Assembly: GCA_017354515.1 (NCBI GenBank)
Contig: JAFMQT010000002.1
Coordinates: 1-14,740, forward strand
DNA length: 14,740 nt
From: Nocardia sp.
GTDB taxonomy: Bacteria > Actinomycetota > Actinomycetes > Mycobacteriales > Mycobacteriaceae
Direction: 5' to 3'
Every line of letters begins with the position of its first letter. The first letter of the stretch is position 1. This document shows, piece after piece, positions 6,644 through 13,710 of the stretch. The position numbers and the translations under genes are program-made. The notes under the pieces were generated by a model. The model ran no database searches. It saw only the letters and a list, made by a program, of their open reading frames with translations, and was not told the origin of the DNA.

Positions 6644-7240
6644 TCATCGAGGGCGCAGCGCGTCCAGGGTGAGGTCGAGGAGACGTTCGGTGCGATCACC
6701 GGTCTGCGTGGAAGTCGTGAGCAGGATCCCCAAGAGCATCACCGTCACATCCTCGGCGTCGATGTCGGCGCGCAGCGTCTTGGCTTCGGCACCGCGGGCA
6801 AGGAACGTGTCGATGGCGGCATTGACGCGTTCGCGGGTCGCCGGCGCCGCGATCGAGCCCGAAGCCCATCCCGCACGCAGAGTTTCGGCCATTCCGCGCT
6901 TGGTCGCGACGAACGCGGCGTACTTGCTCATCCACGCGCGCAGGGCCCGATCGGGGGGTAGTTCGAGCAGCAGGTCCGCGGCGCTGCGGGTGAGCGCGTC
7001 GAGTTCGGCGGCGTAGACCGCTTCCACCAGGTACTCGCGGGTGGGGAAGTGCCGGTAGAGGGTGCCGATACCCACGCCCGCTCGCCGGGCGATGGCCTCG
7101 AGGGTGATGTTCTCCCCGGATTCGGCGAAACTCGCCCGCGCGGCCTCGAGGAGTTTGCCGCGGTTGCGCTGCGCGTCGGCTCGGGGCGTGCGGCGGGCTC
7201 GCCGCGCGGTCGTCGATGAATTCGGATCGACGGGACTCAA
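6644..7240 (-). CDS. TetR/AcrR-family repressor divergent from the aldo/keto reductase
   Basis: The protein has 198 residues. The TetR DNA-binding domain lies at about 27-72 (LLEAARASFAESGENITLEA then AGVGIGTLYRHFPTREYLVE). The C-terminal half (LLLELPPDRALRAWMSKYAAFVATKRGMAETLRA) matches the pattern of a large actinobacterial TetR group with an SbtR-like C-terminal domain; this group call is from memory. The start is the TTG at 7240, with GGAGG about 10 nt upstream; that GGAGG is itself one arm of the proximal dyad. The gene is divergent from the aldo/keto reductase across 77 bp containing two similar dyads, so it probably represses both itself and the reductase. The downstream hydrolase has its own promoter, so it is unlikely to be co-transcribed. 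Confidence 0.87.
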   Translation of the reverse strand: MSPVDPNSSTTARRARRTPRADAQRNRGKLLEAARASFAESGENITLEAIARRAGVGIGTLYRHFPTREYLVEAVYAAELDALTRSAADLLLELPPDRALRAWMSKYAAFVATKRGMAETLRAGWASGSIAAPATRERVNAAIDTFLARGAEAKTLRADIDAEDVTVMLLGILLTTSTQTGDRTERLLDLTLDALRPR

Positions 7241-7242
7241 TA

Positions 7243-7256
7243 CGGAGGCACCTCCG
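7243..7256. promoter_or_regulatory. Proximal operator candidate of the second TetR
   Basis: CGGAGGCACCTCCG is a 14-bp dyad with 6-bp arms and centre CA, with looser flanking symmetry (ATAC and GTAT). It contains CGGAG-N4-CTCCG, the same core as the stronger dyad 30 bp away. It overlaps the ribosome-binding site of the TetR gene (TTG at 7240), so it could equally be a fold in the mRNA leader. Confidence 0.5.
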
Positions 7257-7265
7257 GTATAGTGA

Positions 7266-7293
7266 GACTAAGCGGAGAGTCCTCCGCTTAGTC
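7266..7293. promoter_or_regulatory. Main operator of the second TetR
   Basis: GACTAAGCGGA (7266-7276) and TCCGCTTAGTC (7283-7293) are perfect 11-bp inverted arms around the 6-bp centre GAGTCC. The inner part reads CGGAG-AGTC-CTCCG, the same core as the 7243-7256 dyad. It lies midway between the TetR TTG (7240) and the reductase ATG (7318), as expected for a repressor of both divergent promoters. Confidence 0.8.
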
Positions 7294-7317
7294 GATTCTC
7301 GCACACGGAGCACTCCC

Positions 7318-8250
7318 ATGGCAGCACCCTCGACACCCGCACCGGACCGCGCCCCCTCCGGCGCACCCCGTCCCGGCGGACCCGCCACACTGGCCGGGCA
7401 TACGGTATCTCGAATCGGTTACGGCGCAATGCAACTCGCTCGATTGCGCGGCGACACGAACGCCGCCGCGGCGGTACTGCGGCGCGCGTGGGAACTGGGT
7501 GTCGATCACATCGACACCGCCCAGTTCTACGGCGACGGCTTCGTCAACACCGTCATCGGGCAAACCTTCGGCCCCGAGGACAAGGTCGTCATAATAAGCA
7601 AGGTCGGCGCCGAGACCCACCCGGGCGGCGATCGGCCGCTGCGTCCGGCGCAACGACCCGAACAATTGCGGGCCAGCGTGGAAGACAACCTCGCCACCTT
7701 GCGCCTGGACCGGATCCCGGTGGTCAACCTGCGCCGCCTGGATGTCGGGCCCGGGCTGCGCGCATCCGGCGACCAGCTCGTCGACCTCGACGATCAGCTC
7801 GCTGCCCTGATCGCGCTACGGGAGGAGGGCAAAATCGGCGCGATCGGGCTCAGCTCGGTCACATTCGACACCTTGAACCGGGCACTGCCGGCCGGCATCG
7901 CCTGCGTCCAGAACGCCTACAGCCTGCTCATGCGCTCGGACGAGGACATGCTCGCGCTGTGCGGGGCCGAAAACATCGCCTGGATCCCGTATTTCCCGCT
8001 AGGCAGCGCGTTCGAGGGCATTCCGAAGGTCACCGAGGCTCCGGCCGTCACCGCCACAGCGCGATCGCTGGGCTGCACCCCCGCCCAGATCGGCCTGGCC
8101 TGGTTGCTTCGGCACGCGCCGAACACGCTGCTGATCCCGGGCACCGCGAACACCGCCCACCTGCAAGCCAATATCGCCACCGCGCAGATCACCCTCGATG
8201 ACGCCACACTCGCCCAACTCGACGCGATTGCGGCCGGCCCGCAGGATTGA
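7318..8250 (+). CDS. Aldo/keto reductase, YdbC/PdxI (pyridoxal reductase)-like
   Basis: The protein has 310 residues and is a (beta/alpha)8 NADPH-dependent oxidoreductase. Hallmarks: SRIGYGAMQL (31-40), HIDTAQFYGDG with D66 and Y71, K95 in VIISKVG, and the coenzyme-binding end LLIPGTANTAHLQANI. The usual fourth catalytic residue, His, is replaced: VVNLRR at 135-140 puts R139 there. E. coli YdbC (PdxI, pyridoxal reductase) has VVNLR at the same place and shares GYGAMQL and the LLIPGT-AHL-N block, by recall, so B6-vitamer or other small-aldehyde reduction is plausible but unproven. The ATG at 7318 is preferred (GGAG 7 nt upstream) over a longer frame from 7216 that runs through the operators. 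It ends 3 bp from the convergent LysR gene and is probably controlled by the divergent TetR. Confidence 0.88.
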   Translation: MAAPSTPAPDRAPSGAPRPGGPATLAGHTVSRIGYGAMQLARLRGDTNAAAAVLRRAWELGVDHIDTAQFYGDGFVNTVIGQTFGPEDKVVIISKVGAETHPGGDRPLRPAQRPEQLRASVEDNLATLRLDRIPVVNLRRLDVGPGLRASGDQLVDLDDQLAALIALREEGKIGAIGLSSVTFDTLNRALPAGIACVQNAYSLLMRSDEDMLALCGAENIAWIPYFPLGSAFEGIPKVTEAPAVTATARSLGCTPAQIGLAWLLRHAPNTLLIPGTANTAHLQANIATAQITLDDATLAQLDAIAAGPQD

Positions 8251-8253
8251 CCC

Positions 8254-9270
8254 CTATTCGCCGCCTACCGCACGATCGATCAGCCCGGCCGCCAGACTCG
8301 CATCCGGCTGTTCGGGGGCGCGCGTGCCGACCGGCATCGAATCCGGCGCGGGCAGCAGCGGATCGGCCGCCAACCCCTTCTCGGCCGCAGCGGTCCGGAT
8401 CGCATCGACCACCAGCAGCAGCGCCGCCCGCCGCGCGGTATTGGTGCGGTAGGCCAACGACACCGTCCGGGTCAGCACGTCCGTCAAGGACACGATATCG
8501 ACACCCGGCGGCCGCAACGCCAAACCCAGATCCGACACCAGCGTCACACCCAGACCGGCGGACACCATCGCCATGGCGGTCGCCTGCTCCTCCACCTCGT
8601 GGTCGATGCGCGGGCGCAACCCCGCCGACTGGAACGCCAACCGGACCGCATGCCCGAAATGCGAGCGGGCGGTCGCCAGGATCCACGGGTGCTCGGCCAG
8701 CTCGGCCAATGTCACACTCGCCGCCGGAACCGCACCCGCCGGCACCGCCGCATGCAGCCGCTCGACCGCGATCACCGCCCGTTCCAAACCCAGATCCCAG
8801 GTCATCGGGGAATTCGAGTAGTCGATAACGAACGAGCAATCCAATGCGCCGTCGCGGACCGCGGCCGCCGTCGCCTCCGGCGCCAGCTCCTTGGTCCGCA
8901 CCAGAATCCCCGGATGCGTCTTCGCGAGTGTGGTGAGTGCCTCGGGAATCAAACCCGAGGCCACCGACGCCCACACCCCGGCGGTCAACCGCGCCGTCAC
9001 CGATTCACCGGCCCCCTCCAACGCCTGCGTCGCACGCTCCACCGACGCCAGAATCTCCTCGGCATGCTCGGCCAGCAGAACCCCCAGGTCGGTCAGCTGT
9101 AATCGCCGACCCCGCCGCTCGAACAGCCGCACGCCCACATCCCTTTCGAGCTGAGCCAGCTGCTGAGAGACCGCCGACGCCGTGTAATGCAGGGCATTCG
9201 CGGCAGCGGTGATCGTTCCGCGCCGATGCAGTTCACGCAACATTCGTAGCCGGGGCAGGGACAACTCCAT
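8254..9270 (-). CDS. LysR-family transcriptional regulator
   Basis: The protein has 338 residues. The N-terminal winged helix-turn-helix (about 1-60) reads LPRLRMLRELHRRGTITAAA followed by SAVSQQLAQLERDVGVRLFE, a textbook LysR pattern. The periplasmic-binding-like effector domain (about 90-300) follows, with the usual 'GLGVTLVSDLGL' strand-turn. The C-terminal 35 residues are an unconserved tail. It is divergent from an amino-acid dehydrogenase gene across 230 bp, the usual layout for a LysR protein and its target, so control by an amino acid or keto acid is plausible. There is no clear Shine-Dalgarno. TAGGCT (9282-9277) lies 6 nt before the ATG, the arrangement of a leaderless mRNA. Confidence 0.88.
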   Translation of the reverse strand: MELSLPRLRMLRELHRRGTITAAANALHYTASAVSQQLAQLERDVGVRLFERRGRRLQLTDLGVLLAEHAEEILASVERATQALEGAGESVTARLTAGVWASVASGLIPEALTTLAKTHPGILVRTKELAPEATAAAVRDGALDCSFVIDYSNSPMTWDLGLERAVIAVERLHAAVPAGAVPAASVTLAELAEHPWILATARSHFGHAVRLAFQSAGLRPRIDHEVEEQATAMAMVSAGLGVTLVSDLGLALRPPGVDIVSLTDVLTRTVSLAYRTNTARRAALLLVVDAIRTAAAEKGLAADPLLPAPDSMPVGTRAPEQPDASLAAGLIDRAVGGE

Positions 9271-9500
9271 GGCACGAGCCTAAAGGTCGCCGCACCCGAG
9301 CCGGCACGCGCTCTACAGCAACCGTGAACACCGCACTTAATAAACCGTAAATAGACGCGGATAGAGGTTTAGCCGCAGGCTGGAGGGCACCGGAGGCAAG
9401 GAATCGACCGGGGACGACGGGGTCCGAAGACGAACCGAACGACCCCCGCGCCGCGCCAACCAGCCGGCCGGGCACGAGCACCAGAAGGAGGCGATTCGCC
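9271..9500. promoter_or_regulatory. LysR / dehydrogenase divergent regulatory region
   Basis: A 230-bp spacer with no credible gene. It holds a leaderless-type -10 for LysR (TAGGCT, 9282-9277) and an AT-richer island (about 9335-9371). In the island, TAAACC (9341-9346) and GGTTTA (9366-9371) form a dyad with a 19-bp gap. Two related decamers, ACCGTGAACA (9321-9330) and ACCGTAAATA (9344-9353), lie 23 bp apart. These are the best candidates for LysR contact sites, but no site is decisive. The dehydrogenase ribosome-binding site AAGGAGG (about 9485-9491) closes the region. Confidence 0.4.
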
Positions 9501-10790
9501 GTGACGACGCTACAGGACCCGGTCGGGGGCACCCCCCACACCAGCACCACGCACCACACCGGCACCTCACAGTTGGGCGCCCACACCATCCCGGTCATGC
9601 CGGCACCGCCGATCGTCACCCCCGCGATCACCCGGCCCGAGCCGTATATGCGCCTGCACTGGACCGATTCGCTGACCGGCGCGGTCGGCTACCTGGTCGT
9701 GCACACCCTGCGCGCGGGCCTGGCCACCGGCGGCACCCGCATGCGCGCCGGCTGCAGCCTCACCGAGGTCGAGGACCTGGCCCGGGGGATGGCCAACAAG
9801 ACCGCCACCTTCGATCTGCCGGTCGGCGGCGCCAAGGGCGGCATCGACTTCGACCCCAAGGACCCGCGTGCGATCGAGGTCCTGGAGCGGTTCTGCGAGG
9901 CCATGCGCCCCTGGATCGACGCGCACTGGGTGACCGCCGAGGACCTCGGTGTCCCGCAGTATCTGATCGACGAAGTGTTCGAACGGCTCGGTCTCGGCCA
10001 GAGCTACCACGCCGCCATCCGCCGCTCAGCCGATCCCGCCGCCACCCTCGAACGGGTCCGCGACGGCCTCAACGCCCAGGTCGACGGCGGATTCCTGCTC
10101 GGTGACGTGATCGGCGGCTACGGTGTCGCGCACGCCTGCCTGGCCGCCGCGGTCTCATGGGGCCAGGCCCCCTCCGACACCACGGTCGCGATCCAGGGCA
10201 TCGGCACCATGGGCGGGGGAGCGGCCTACTACCTGCACGAAGCCGGTATGAAGGTCACCACCCTCGCCGACGCCGCCGGAACCCTGCACTGCGCCGACGG
10301 TCTCGATGTGCCGGCCCTGCTGGACCTGCGCGACAGCTACGGCGAGATCGACCGCTCGGCCCTGCCCGCGGGCATCGAGCAGCTGCCGCGCACCGCGATC
10401 ATCTCCGCCGACGTGGATATCCTTGTCCCCGCGGCCATCTCGTACGCCATCACCCCCGACAACTCCTACGACATCCGCGCCCGCGTCATCGTCGAGGCCG
10501 CCAACGCCGCCACCACACCCGAGGCCGAAGCGATGCTCGCCGCCCGCGGTGTGCCGGTGCTGCCGGACTTCGTCGCCAACGCCGGCGCCGTCGCCTGGGC
10601 GTGGTGGCTGCTGTTCGGCGAGGTCGACGACAACCCGGAAACCTCCTTCGACCGGCTACGCACCATCATGCACAGCAAGGTCGCCGACCTGCTGGCGGCC
10701 TGGGCCGAACGCGGTGTCACCCCGCGCGAGACCGGTCACCGCTGGGCCGACGAACCCGCACCCCTGACCGCTCCGGTCATCATTCCGTAG
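9501..10790 (+). CDS. Glu/Leu/Phe/Val-type amino-acid dehydrogenase
   Basis: The protein has 429 residues, the length of hexameric glutamate dehydrogenases. It catalyses reversible oxidative deamination of an L-amino acid to its 2-keto acid with NAD(P). The substrate domain has GGTRMRAG (77-84), LARGMANK100 and LPVGGAK112GGI, with catalytic aspartate D148 in TAEDLGV. The Rossmann domain carries G233-I-G-T-M-G238, with D257 in TTLADAAG at the end of the second strand. The late motif VEAANAATTPEAE and PDFVANAGAV follow the family. The first 45 residues are a Thr/Pro-rich extension, probably disordered. Glutamate versus leucine/valine/phenylalanine specificity cannot be settled by eye. The start is GTG with AAGGAGG about 9 nt upstream. 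It is divergent from LysR and ends in a long hairpin. Confidence 0.9.
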   Translation: MTTLQDPVGGTPHTSTTHHTGTSQLGAHTIPVMPAPPIVTPAITRPEPYMRLHWTDSLTGAVGYLVVHTLRAGLATGGTRMRAGCSLTEVEDLARGMANKTATFDLPVGGAKGGIDFDPKDPRAIEVLERFCEAMRPWIDAHWVTAEDLGVPQYLIDEVFERLGLGQSYHAAIRRSADPAATLERVRDGLNAQVDGGFLLGDVIGGYGVAHACLAAAVSWGQAPSDTTVAIQGIGTMGGGAAYYLHEAGMKVTTLADAAGTLHCADGLDVPALLDLRDSYGEIDRSALPAGIEQLPRTAIISADVDILVPAAISYAITPDNSYDIRARVIVEAANAATTPEAEAMLAARGVPVLPDFVANAGAVAWAWWLLFGEVDDNPETSFDRLRTIMHSKVADLLAAWAERGVTPRETGHRWADEPAPLTAPVIIP

Positions 10791-10802
10791 TCACCGACCA
10801 CA

Positions 10803-10851
10803 CCGGGCCCGGCGATCGACACCTCGATTCGAGGACGATCACCGGGCCCGG
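10803..10851. terminator. Long three-tier hairpin after the dehydrogenase
   Basis: Arms CCGGGCCCGG (10803-10812 and 10842-10851) pair over 10 bp. Inside are one mismatch, then GATCG/CGATC (10814-10818, 10836-10840), a small internal loop, and CCTCG/CGAGG (10822-10826, 10830-10834) closing an ATT loop. About 20 bp pair in 49 nt. It starts 13 nt after the dehydrogenase stop. No T-tract follows, as is common for actinobacterial terminators. Each outer arm is itself a palindrome. Confidence 0.65.
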
Positions 10852-10935
10852 AGTGCTGCCCGGCTCCGACATCTGATCTGCTGGGACAGGTATCACTCGA
10901 CGCGACCCGCGGCGAGGCCGGACCAGGAGAATCCC

Positions 10936-11844
10936 TTGAGCGCCAGACATATTCGCGCCCTCACCATCACGATAATCGCCGCCCTGCTTCCACTGGGCGC
11001 CTGCACCACGAACCCGGCAGCCCCGGACTCCGGCGCGGCCGCCGTCGACCCGGCCGACATCGACCAATTCCACGCCCTGGAAGGCCGATTGAACGGCCGC
11101 ATCGGCGTCTACGCACTCGACACCGGCTCCGGCCGAAGCGTCGGCTATCGGGCCGATGAACGATTCGCCTACGCCTCGACCTTCAAAGCCCTCGCCGCGG
11201 GCGTGTGGCTCAGCATCCACCCCGCCTCCGACCTGGACCGCCGACGCACCGTCACCCGCGCCGACCTGGTCGCCAACTCACCGGTCACCTCCGCCCATGT
11301 CGACCAGGACATGACCATGCGTGAAATTCTCTCCGCCGCAATCAATGTCAGCGACAACACGGCCGGGAACCTGATCTTCAGCGAAATCGGGGGACCTGCG
11401 GGACTACAGCAACACCTACGCCGGATCGGCGACGCCACCACCCACGCCGACCGCACCGAAACCGCCCTCAACACCGCCATTCCGGGCGACGACCGCGACA
11501 CGACCACCCCGCGCACCTTCGCCACCGACCTGCGCCATTTCACCCTCGACCCCACAGTCCCGGCCGCCACCCGCACCACCCTCACCGACATGCTGAAAGC
11601 GACCACCACCGGCGGTGCGCTCGTCCGCGCCGCACTGCCCCCGAACTGGCAGGCAGGTGACAAGACCGGGGCGGGGGACTACGGCACCCGCAACGATATC
11701 GCCGTGCTGTGGCCGCCGAACCGGGCCCCGATCCTCATCGCCGTGATGAGTGTGCGCGACCGTCCCGACGCTCCCTACGACAATCCCGCCGTCGCTCGCG
11801 CCGCCTCCCTCGCCCTGACCGCCCTCGACCGAACCTCACGGTAG
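10936..11844 (+). CDS. Class A beta-lactamase, lipoprotein
   Basis: The protein has 302 residues and is a serine beta-lactamase hydrolysing penicillins and possibly cephalosporins. All class A signatures are present: S81-T-F-K84 (Ambler 70-73), S139-D-N141 (130-132), E175-T-A-L-N179 (166-170, omega loop) and K243-T-G245 (234-236). A signal peptide with a hydrophobic core (ITIIAALLPL) ends in the lipobox LGAC, giving lipidated C23, so the enzyme is probably anchored outside the cytoplasmic membrane, as for several nocardial and mycobacterial enzymes. The start is TTG at 10936 with AGGAGA 5 nt upstream. No dedicated regulator is adjacent, and only a weak promoter (TATCAC near 10891) is visible. 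It appears intact and catalytically complete. Spectrum cannot be inferred from sequence. Confidence 0.94.
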   Translation: MSARHIRALTITIIAALLPLGACTTNPAAPDSGAAAVDPADIDQFHALEGRLNGRIGVYALDTGSGRSVGYRADERFAYASTFKALAAGVWLSIHPASDLDRRRTVTRADLVANSPVTSAHVDQDMTMREILSAAINVSDNTAGNLIFSEIGGPAGLQQHLRRIGDATTHADRTETALNTAIPGDDRDTTTPRTFATDLRHFTLDPTVPAATRTTLTDMLKATTTGGALVRAALPPNWQAGDKTGAGDYGTRNDIAVLWPPNRAPILIAVMSVRDRPDAPYDNPAVARAASLALTALDRTSR

Positions 11845-11883
11845 CCGGACCGTCGAATCCGGTTGCCGTGCAGAACAGTCCGG

Positions 11884-12573
11884 TTACCATGGCACGGTCG
11901 CACCGTTCCGATCGAGATATTCCAGTCCGGGACGGTCCATCTTGGCGAGCAGGACCTCGACCAGCAGGGGAGCGCTCTCCTCGATGCTGAACGGCGCATC
12001 CGGCCCGCCGAGGTCGGTGCGAATCCATCCCGGCGCCAGCAACAACAACGCTCGCCCGCCATCACCGCCGCGGGCGGCGTAGCCGCGCATGAACATGTTG
12101 AGCGCGGCTTTACTGCCCCGGTAGAGCTCACGCATGCCGCGAGTGTTGTTGGTGATACTGCCCTGCCCGGACGACATGGCACCGATCAGCCCGGCGGGCG
12201 CGACCAGATCCGCCATCGCCTCGATGACCCGCATCGGACCGAGCGCGTTGGTCGCCATCACCTCGATGAATTCCTCCGTCGATACCGACCCGATCGCGGA
12301 CCCGGCATCGCCCGCGGTCCCCGCATTCACGAATAGGACGTCGAACATGCTGGGCGCCAGCCGATCACGCAGCGCGGCGATCTGCTCGGGGTCGTTCACA
12401 TCGAGGCACTCCACCCGTACAGTCCCGTCGGCGCGGTCGGCGAGATCGTGCAGGGGAGTGCGCGTGCCCCGGTCGCGAACGGTCCCGACGACATCCCACC
12501 CCCGCTCGACCAACTCGCCCGCCATGGCAAGGCCCAGACCCCGCGAGGCTCCGACGATTACAGCAGTTGGCAT
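11884..12573 (-). CDS. Short-chain dehydrogenase/reductase (SDR)
   Basis: The protein has 229 residues, a classical SDR with an NAD(P)-binding Rossmann fold. GASRGLG (8-14) is the cofactor glycine motif, CLDVND (56-61) includes the adenine-contact Asp, and FVNAG (81-85) is the NAG motif. Catalytic residues are a Ser in MSSGQGS (134-139) with Y151-RGS-K155, followed by the PGWIRTDLGG loop. The substrate is unknown; the size and C-terminus resemble small carbonyl-reductase/C-factor-like SDRs. The ATG at 12573 is chosen because AAGGAGA lies about 7 nt upstream and the first beta strand begins at once; an extension to 12594 adds an Arg-rich stub. It is divergent from the double Lrp regulator across 90 bp and is a likely target. 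It is convergent with the beta-lactamase gene, 39 bp apart. Confidence 0.9.
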   Translation of the reverse strand: MPTAVIVGASRGLGLAMAGELVERGWDVVGTVRDRGTRTPLHDLADRADGTVRVECLDVNDPEQIAALRDRLAPSMFDVLFVNAGTAGDAGSAIGSVSTEEFIEVMATNALGPMRVIEAMADLVAPAGLIGAMSSGQGSITNNTRGMRELYRGSKAALNMFMRGYAARGGDGGRALLLLAPGWIRTDLGGPDAPFSIEESAPLLVEVLLAKMDRPGLEYLDRNGATVPW

Positions 12574-12605
12574 TCGGTCTCTCCTTCGTCGCACGTGCCG
12601 CGAGT

Positions 12606-12616
12606 GTGTGCCACAC
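12606..12616. promoter_or_regulatory. Dyad in the SDR / Lrp divergent spacer
   Basis: GTGTG-C-CACAC is an 11-bp dyad in the 90-bp region between the SDR (start 12573) and the Lrp-type regulator (start 12664). It is the clearest symmetric element there and a candidate regulator site, but it is short and could arise by chance. Confidence 0.3.
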
Positions 12617-12663
12617 GCCCCACGGATGAGCGGTCGCAGCCCCGGATTCGTAGGATTGGATTC

Positions 12664-13698
12664 ATGACAGCGGCACAGATGGCTGAATCCGACTTCATGA
12701 GCGGTATGGATGTGCGAATCATTCGCGCGCTCCAGATCGCGCCGAGGGCCTCGTTCGCCGCCATCGCCACCGCACTCGAACTGCCGGAAGCCGCCGTGCG
12801 ACGCCGATATCGCCGGATGCGCGCCGACGGCATCATCCGGGTGGCGGGAGTGCTCGATCCGGGCGCACTCGGACAGAGCAAATGGCTGGTGCGCCTACGC
12901 TGCCGTCCCGGCGCGGCGACCGCGATCGCCGACGCACTCGCCGAACGCCCCGACGTCAGCTGGGTGGCGCTGGTCGCCGCCGGCTCGGAAGTGACCTGCG
13001 CGGTACGCTCACGCACCGACCGCGACCGCGAGGATCTCTTCCACCGACTGCCGCGCACCGCGGCCGTCATCGATATTCAAGCGTGCGCGATGCTGCACCA
13101 ATTCGTCGGCGGACGCGGCCACTACTGGGCCGCCCTGCACGGCATACTGACCCCCGCACAGGAAACACTGCTCGGCAGTACCGGGTCCCCGTTCACCGAA
13201 TACCCGATCGTCGCCCGCACACCGTTCACCCTCACCACCGAGGACGAGCAGATCCTCGACACGCTCGCTCAGGACGGCCGGGCAGCCCTGGTCGACCTCG
13301 CCGCCGCGGCCGGACTCACCCCCGGACGAGCTGCCCGCCGACTCGACGCCCTTCTCGAGAACCGGGTGGTCAACATCGACATCGAAATCGCCGCCGCGCG
13401 GTTCGGCTATCGGGCCCGCGCCAACCTGTGGTTGCGCGTGCACCCGTCGGCGGTCAAGACGGTGGGCCGGGCATTGGCCGCCGAACCCGAAATCGGTTTC
13501 GTCGCAGCCCTTTCCGGCCCGCACAACCTGCACGCCGTCGCACACTGCCACACCCTCGACGACCTGTTCGAATTCACCTCCGACCGGATCGGCGCGCTGC
13601 CCGGCCTGCAAACCATGGAGGTCTCGCCGCTGACCCGGCACGTCAAACAAGCCGGAACGCTGCTCAGCGGCGAGCGGCTCACCCGATCGACCCACTGA
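12664..13698 (+). CDS. Tandem-duplicated Lrp/AsnC-family regulator
   Basis: The protein has 344 residues, about twice a normal Lrp. It contains two copies of helix-turn-helix plus AsnC/RAM ligand domain: HTH 1 at about 15-60 (MDVRIIRALQIAPRASFAAI then AAVRRRYRRMRADGIIRV), ligand domain 1 at about 70-145, HTH 2 at about 200-245 (DEQILDTLAQDGRAALVDLA then RRLDALLENRVV), and ligand domain 2 at about 260-335. Such fused regulators occur in actinobacteria and probably act as pseudo-symmetric dimers. The ATG at 12664 is preferred over 12448, which would read through the divergent SDR gene. AGGA lies 8 nt upstream, but it is inside TAGGAT (12651-12656), a -10-like box 7 nt before the ATG, so the mRNA may be leaderless. 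It probably controls the divergent SDR. Confidence 0.88.
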   Translation: MTAAQMAESDFMSGMDVRIIRALQIAPRASFAAIATALELPEAAVRRRYRRMRADGIIRVAGVLDPGALGQSKWLVRLRCRPGAATAIADALAERPDVSWVALVAAGSEVTCAVRSRTDRDREDLFHRLPRTAAVIDIQACAMLHQFVGGRGHYWAALHGILTPAQETLLGSTGSPFTEYPIVARTPFTLTTEDEQILDTLAQDGRAALVDLAAAAGLTPGRAARRLDALLENRVVNIDIEIAAARFGYRARANLWLRVHPSAVKTVGRALAAEPEIGFVAALSGPHNLHAVAHCHTLDDLFEFTSDRIGALPGLQTMEVSPLTRHVKQAGTLLSGERLTRSTH

Positions 13699-13710
13699 GG
13701 TCCCGCTCCC

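Noticed and set aside
6566..6961. Plus-strand frame starting inside operator copy 3
   Set aside because: It is antisense to the second TetR gene and has no family signature. A protein divergent from the hydrolase would have fitted the operator pair, but the TetR on the other strand is clearly the real gene.
9567..10010. Minus-strand 147-codon frame within the dehydrogenase
   Set aside because: Antisense shadow of highly conserved dehydrogenase motifs; its translation is low complexity.
11838..11880. Small hairpin (ACGGT/ACCGT) and a TCCGGTTnCC direct repeat between beta-lactamase and SDR
   Set aside because: Stems of 5 bp and a single 10-bp repeat in a 39-bp GC-rich gap are within chance expectation, so they are not called as a terminator.
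13009..13695. Minus-strand 228-codon frame within the double Lrp gene
   Set aside because: Antisense shadow; the plus strand has two recognisable HTH and ligand domains.
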